NCBI GenBank assembly: GCA_001970855.1
Contig: LSSN01006073.1
Location: forward strand, 1-10,986
DNA from: Smittium culicis
Taxonomy: Eukaryota; Kickxellomycota; Harpellomycetes; Harpellales; Legeriomycetaceae
Length of the DNA stretch: 10,986 nt
Direction: 5' to 3'
Shown in pieces: positions 6,922 through 10,986 of this stretch. The notes under the pieces are model-generated. The model ran no database searches, was not told where the DNA came from, and saw only the letters and a program-made list of their open reading frames with translations. A program made the translations under genes and the position numbers. Numbering within the stretch: position 1 is the first letter of the stretch; each line of letters opens with the position of its first letter.

Positions 6922-9281
6922 AGACTTCTTATAAGCTTCCAAAATCTCTCTTTAATAATAGAGATGCAAAAATGGAACTATTTTAGTGGAGGTTCGGAAA
7001 TAAAAATTACCACAAAAAAAGACGACCTTAAGGGCCTGAAAAATTATATTCCAATCACATCATAAATTATTAATTAGAGAATTTATATGAAGGTACTTAT
7101 TAATAGAAACGAAAAAATAGTTGGCGAAATTATTTCGAGAAAACATTCAGGATTCATTAAGAATTGGAATACATTCAATAATATACTGGCATCGAATTTT
7201 CTTCTAGAAAAAATCAAATCAAACCCACCAGATAATATCAGCAGAATATTACTGCTAGAACAAGAAAAATCTTACGACAGAGTTTATTTTTAATATATTT
7301 TTAAGTGCCTAGAGAGGTTTATTTTCAACAACCAATTCCTTGATAAAGTTAAAAATTTATATTAAAACCCTATTACTAAGGTAAAAATTAACGTATTCTT
7401 ATCAGATACAAAAAAAAAATTAATAAAGGTCTAAAATAGGAGGATTACTGCCCAAAATTCTATGTAAAATTATATTAGAACCTTAAATTCAGCGAATCAA
7501 GTTCAAAATAAATGTAATTTATGTTGGATAATATATTTTCAAATATCTATTATATGTATATTTCGAAATTATTCGCATGAAAGATAAAAATGACGAGTTA
7601 TTTTTTGAAGAATCTATAAATTACACTCAATTCAATTAAATATAAAATTTTATTACGGAAAAAAATATGAATAAATTTGGGCGAAACAGAAAATTATTGA
7701 AAAAAGTATCGAATACTGGCTCCAAATGAAAACTTCAGTTGCTTATTGATAAATTTTCTATGCAATCGTACAGATATTAAAAAAAATAAAATAAAGAAGC
7801 TATAGATTATATCCAATAAAGTATAAAATTAGAAGGTCAGAAAAATACCAAATAAAGAAGGGTTTTTATTAGCAAATATTTTTATACTGTCTAAAATTTG
7901 GTACTCAGCTCACGTAATTCCATTAGATAGGAGCTTTACAATAAAAGTCATAAGACTTACCAACAAATTTATTTAGACCAATAAAAATATCATGCTCAAA
8001 ATTAAATTTTCAAAACTAGAAAAAAATAATGGCGGACTTGGCCTTTTAAACGTCGAATCTCAAATAAAAATTTTATTTTTCAAATTTTCAAATGATTTTT
8101 TACTTAATAAAAACACTGTTTGGGTACAATTGGCCCAAATGAACTATGAAAAATCTATTTTTGGTATTAAAAGCTACGATAGATTCATTGATATATGTTT
8201 AAAGATGAAAAACTTTAAGTGTATAAATAGATTTCCTAAAATATCGAAATTAGCTCTAAAAAAATCTAATTATAATTGCCAATTAGACAAAATCGGCCTC
8301 AATTATTGGTTCTTTGAAAAAGTAAAATGCTAGATATCAAAAATATTAACAAAATATTTGATCTAAGCCTAAAAAATAAAAGATATGAACTGGTTAACAC
8401 AAAAAAAATTCTCAGAATATGGAACTCGCATTTTTAAATGGGATCTATTCTTGTACAAACAGATAACTTAAATATATATGTTAAAAATCAACAAAAACAC
8501 CATATTTTCCGAAACTAATCTCAACAAGAAAAGTATGTAGTTTGATAAAACCTTTTAAAATATATAAAATTTCCATCAGATTTGTTTATAATAGACAATG
8601 AACCAATAAGAAAAATTTCAAACAGAATCACAAGAGAAAAAATTAGCTACGTAAACAAAAATGAGAAAGTAGCCTTGTCTAATTAGGGCAAGATTAAAAC
8701 TAAAGAAAAAATCCAGAAATTTTTTGATTGGACGAAAATTGATAATTTGGATTTAGAGTAAAAAACAACTAACTTATGAAAAAAAATTTAATAATGTTCT
8801 TATTACGAGAGATAAACTTAGAGTATGGAAATATGAATTATTTGAACAAAAAAAAGTATGTAAAGCTTTTAAGTTAAGAAGGGAAAATAGACCGAGCATA
8901 TACTTTTGTTGTAAGAGAGCAGATGATTTTATGAAATTGATTAAATATTTTATCTGCAACCAATAATTAGATAAAAATATACCTGAACTACTTAAAATAA
9001 AATTAGCTTACAACTTTCTTAATTCAATTGAAAACAAAAAATTATACATAGATATTTTATTTGGTCTTTCGATGTGTATAATAAATAGTAAAAGAGTAGA
9101 AAAAGCCCTAACTAGTAAAATATTTTCAACAGAAGGAATATTTACTAGTTGGAGGAACGAGTTCATAAAGAAAATTAAAAGAGATTCAAAAAACCCAAAG
9201 AAAAGAGAAACATTGAACAAAATCAAGATCAATTGTTTTTCAATTGTTCATGACGAGAAATTAATCTTTCGTAATAGATAA
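6922..9281 (+). pseudogene. LINE ORF2 relic: reverse transcriptase and zf-RVT-like C-terminus
   Basis: In frame 1, 6922-7293 carries RT fingers and motif A: KKDDLKGLKNYIPITS (two stops follow), MKVLINRNEKIVGEI, HSGFIKN, then LLLEQEKSYDRV, in which the first catalytic Asp of motif A is Glu. At 7428-7450 a damaged QGDPLSP motif begins GLK-TAG-GAG-GAT, so Gln is a stop. Motif C, normally YADD, appears as LLYVYFE near 7540-7565, with the catalytic Asp pair gone. Frame 3 from about 7830 to 8333 is open except for TAG 7974 and includes LANIFILSKIWYSAHVIPL, KFI-stop (FIW in relatives) and NGGLGLLNVESQIKIL. After a heavily broken stretch (8334-8756), frame 3 runs 8757-9281 with one stop (TAA 8964). 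It includes TRDKLRVWKYELFEQKK and FCCKRADDFMKLIKYFIC, laid out like the Cys-rich zf-RVT C-terminus of LINEs with its His replaced. It ends at TAA 9279. Normally the protein nicks the target and copies RNA; this copy is dead. Confidence 0.88.
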
Positions 9282-10834
9282 ATTATCCTTTTCTCCAATA
9301 TTTTTTATATTTTCATAAAATACTTCTTAAATTCTTAACTTAATTTAAATAAATTAATGAAGATTTTGTAAAATATATTAGAAAGTATTGAGTAACCCAG
9401 AATTCAATTTTAACCTAATATGCGGGAATATTTTAAGGAAAATAGCATTTTCTATAATTTTCCCCTAATAAAAAGTTTTTTTTAAATTTTAGACTTTATT
9501 AAAAAATAATATCGAATTTATTATTGGTAACTATCAATAGATTCATAAAATTCAACCTAGGAAATTAATTAGATAATAAAATAAATTTCACTCCTTAAGT
9601 TAAAATTCAATAAAAGTTTATTATACATATATGATTTGATTAAATCTAGCTTATAAAAATACTAATATATGTTCATGGTTATAATATATTCATCCAGATA
9701 TCAAATATAAGCTCAAATGTAAGCTCAAATATCATTAACTATTTTTTATACACAAAAAAAAACAATAGAAGTGCTGTTAATATACATTAAATATATAATT
9801 CAGTGCATAAAATATTAAAATATAAAAAAAATGTTATTTTTGAATAAATTACACAATGAAAAGAGTATAAATAGTTCTAAAATTGACATATGAGGATTTT
9901 TCGACAGTTTATATCTTATTTTATATTTTTATTGTGGGGATAAATGCTCGTAACCAGATTTTATCAAGGTGTTTATACGTTTTAATATATCAATAAAAAT
10001 ATTATTCGCTTTGTTAAATTTTAGTATATTTTTATTTTGGATTTTGGAAAATAAACGCCTTTTCTTATTTCTATAGTAACCCTTTACACAAAAGTGTGAT
10101 TTTTTTTATAATATCTAAAAATGATTCAATTTCAAAATTAAATTAACACTATATCAAGCTAATATAAAAATCAATATACCACAGTACATTGAATATATAA
10201 TATAAAGTTTAACCTTTTATATATATACGAAAGTGATCAAAAAATTTTTTTCTTCCTCATCACTCAGACGGTTATTCATCAGAAAAAAGTCTTTTAAAAA
10301 ACATTAAATTTTAAAGTTAATGCACCGAATTTAATTCGATAAATCAAAATAAAAAGAGATAATTTTCTATAGTTAAACTAAATAAATCAAAATACAAAGG
10401 AGTTTTTCTTTATACTATTCAAAAATTTTACTAAAAAAAATTCGGTTATAATAAATAATATTATTGCTGATAAAAACTAAATGAGACCAAAAAGATATCG
10501 AAATATTATTTTTATTAAATATTTAATCACAAGTCTAAGTTTAATTCTCACAGAGAGTGTTCTTATAATACTATTACTAGATACAGTAAAATATATAAAT
10601 TGAAAGTAAAGAAATTTAATTATTGGATGGTTTTGGATTTTTTATAAATAATTCTTAATAAACATTAAGAAAGTTAAACCAAATCTTAACCCTATTAAAC
10701 TAAATTAACTAAATAAAAAGGACAAGTTAAATAGTATTCTTTTTTTTATATTATTTTTTAAATCATTAAATTAATCTATCAATATTATCAAACCTATATT
10801 TTTTTATAACAGTAAATTCAAAATTAAAACATAA
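9282..10834. other. AT-rich DNA after the LINE, no recognisable gene
   Basis: Stops are dense in all six frames. The first part may be LINE 3' UTR (AATAAA at about 9348), but no poly-A tail or target-site duplication is obvious. An 11-base direct repeat, TAAGCTCAAAT, occurs at 9708-9718 and 9720-9730. A small coding-like patch on the minus strand near 10255-10283 starts with ATG (MNNRLSDEEEKNF) but stops after 20 codons. Nothing else is supported. Confidence 0.5.

Positions 10835-10986
<152 letters not shown>

Larger units (their letters stand above)
5255..9281 (+). mobile_element. Degenerate L1-like non-LTR retrotransposon (LINE), inactive
   Basis: The order of remains is ORF1-like protein (5255 to about 6050), a linker block (6144-6441), a T-rich gap, reverse transcriptase (6922 to about 7600), thumb/connection (7830-8333) and a Cys-rich C-terminal region (8757-9281). 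All lie on the plus strand and are broken by many stops and frameshifts. RT signatures place it among L1-like LINEs: the fingers block DDLKGLKNYIPIT, HSGFIKN, motif A LLLEQEKSYDRV, and NGGLGLLNVESQ after the palm. Catalytic residues are lost, so this copy cannot be autonomous. No endonuclease signature was found, nor a poly-A tail directly after the last stop. The (TAA)n array at the window end could be the 3' tail of this or another element, but it is 1.5 kb further on. Outer boundaries are approximate. Confidence 0.88.

Noticed and set aside
8774..9232. Two minus-strand ORFs of 61 and 74 codons, hydrophobic in translation.
   Set aside because: They are complementary-frame shadows of the LINE C-terminal coding remains; the apparent hydrophobicity comes from the T-rich antisense strand.
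5365..9281. Alternative nuclear genetic code, with TAA/TAG read as glutamine, to explain in-frame stops.
   Set aside because: Aly/REF uses CAA/CAG for Gln and runs into ordinary stops, one LINE TAG falls at a Trp position, and frameshifts and lost catalytic residues accompany the stops. Decay explains the data.

Overview
The window is very AT-rich, intron-containing eukaryotic DNA. An Aly/REF gene with two short spliceosomal introns and a decayed L1-like non-LTR retrotransposon with a fungal-type RT region and Cys-rich C-terminus suggest an AT-rich fungus, possibly an early-diverging lineage. That placement is inference; the standard code and the spliced gene are directly readable. No prokaryotic, viral or CRISPR features were seen.

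Layout. 1-662 (minus): three exons of an Aly/REF-type mRNA export adaptor, running off the left edge. 663-906: its upstream spacer. 907-1409 (minus): a candidate small spliced membrane-protein gene in tandem with Aly/REF; its C-terminal exon looks coding but the family is only weakly guessed (PEX11-like). 1410-1830: a less AT-rich island with overlapping open frames on both strands, unassigned. 1831-3560: AT-rich spacer with one odd 70-residue minus-strand ORF. 3560-4740: a decayed coding tract, probably a retroelement relic of unresolved family. 4741-5254: A-rich leader-like DNA. 5255-9281 (plus): a dead LINE with ORF1 remains, a T-rich interruption where an endonuclease would be expected, reverse transcriptase remains, and a zf-RVT-like C-terminus. 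9282-10834: AT-rich DNA without a recognisable gene. 10835-10986: an uninterrupted (TAA)n array reaching the window edge.

The two left-hand genes look like a compact housekeeping neighbourhood, and the remaining 9 kb looks like a retroelement graveyard. Several LINE nonsense codons sit at positions where the family has Gln or Trp, as expected from C:G to T:A decay (RIP-like or plain AT-biased mutation). I found no convincing new multi-gene system. The items most worth following are the cryptic spliced gene and the mutation pattern of the dead LINE.
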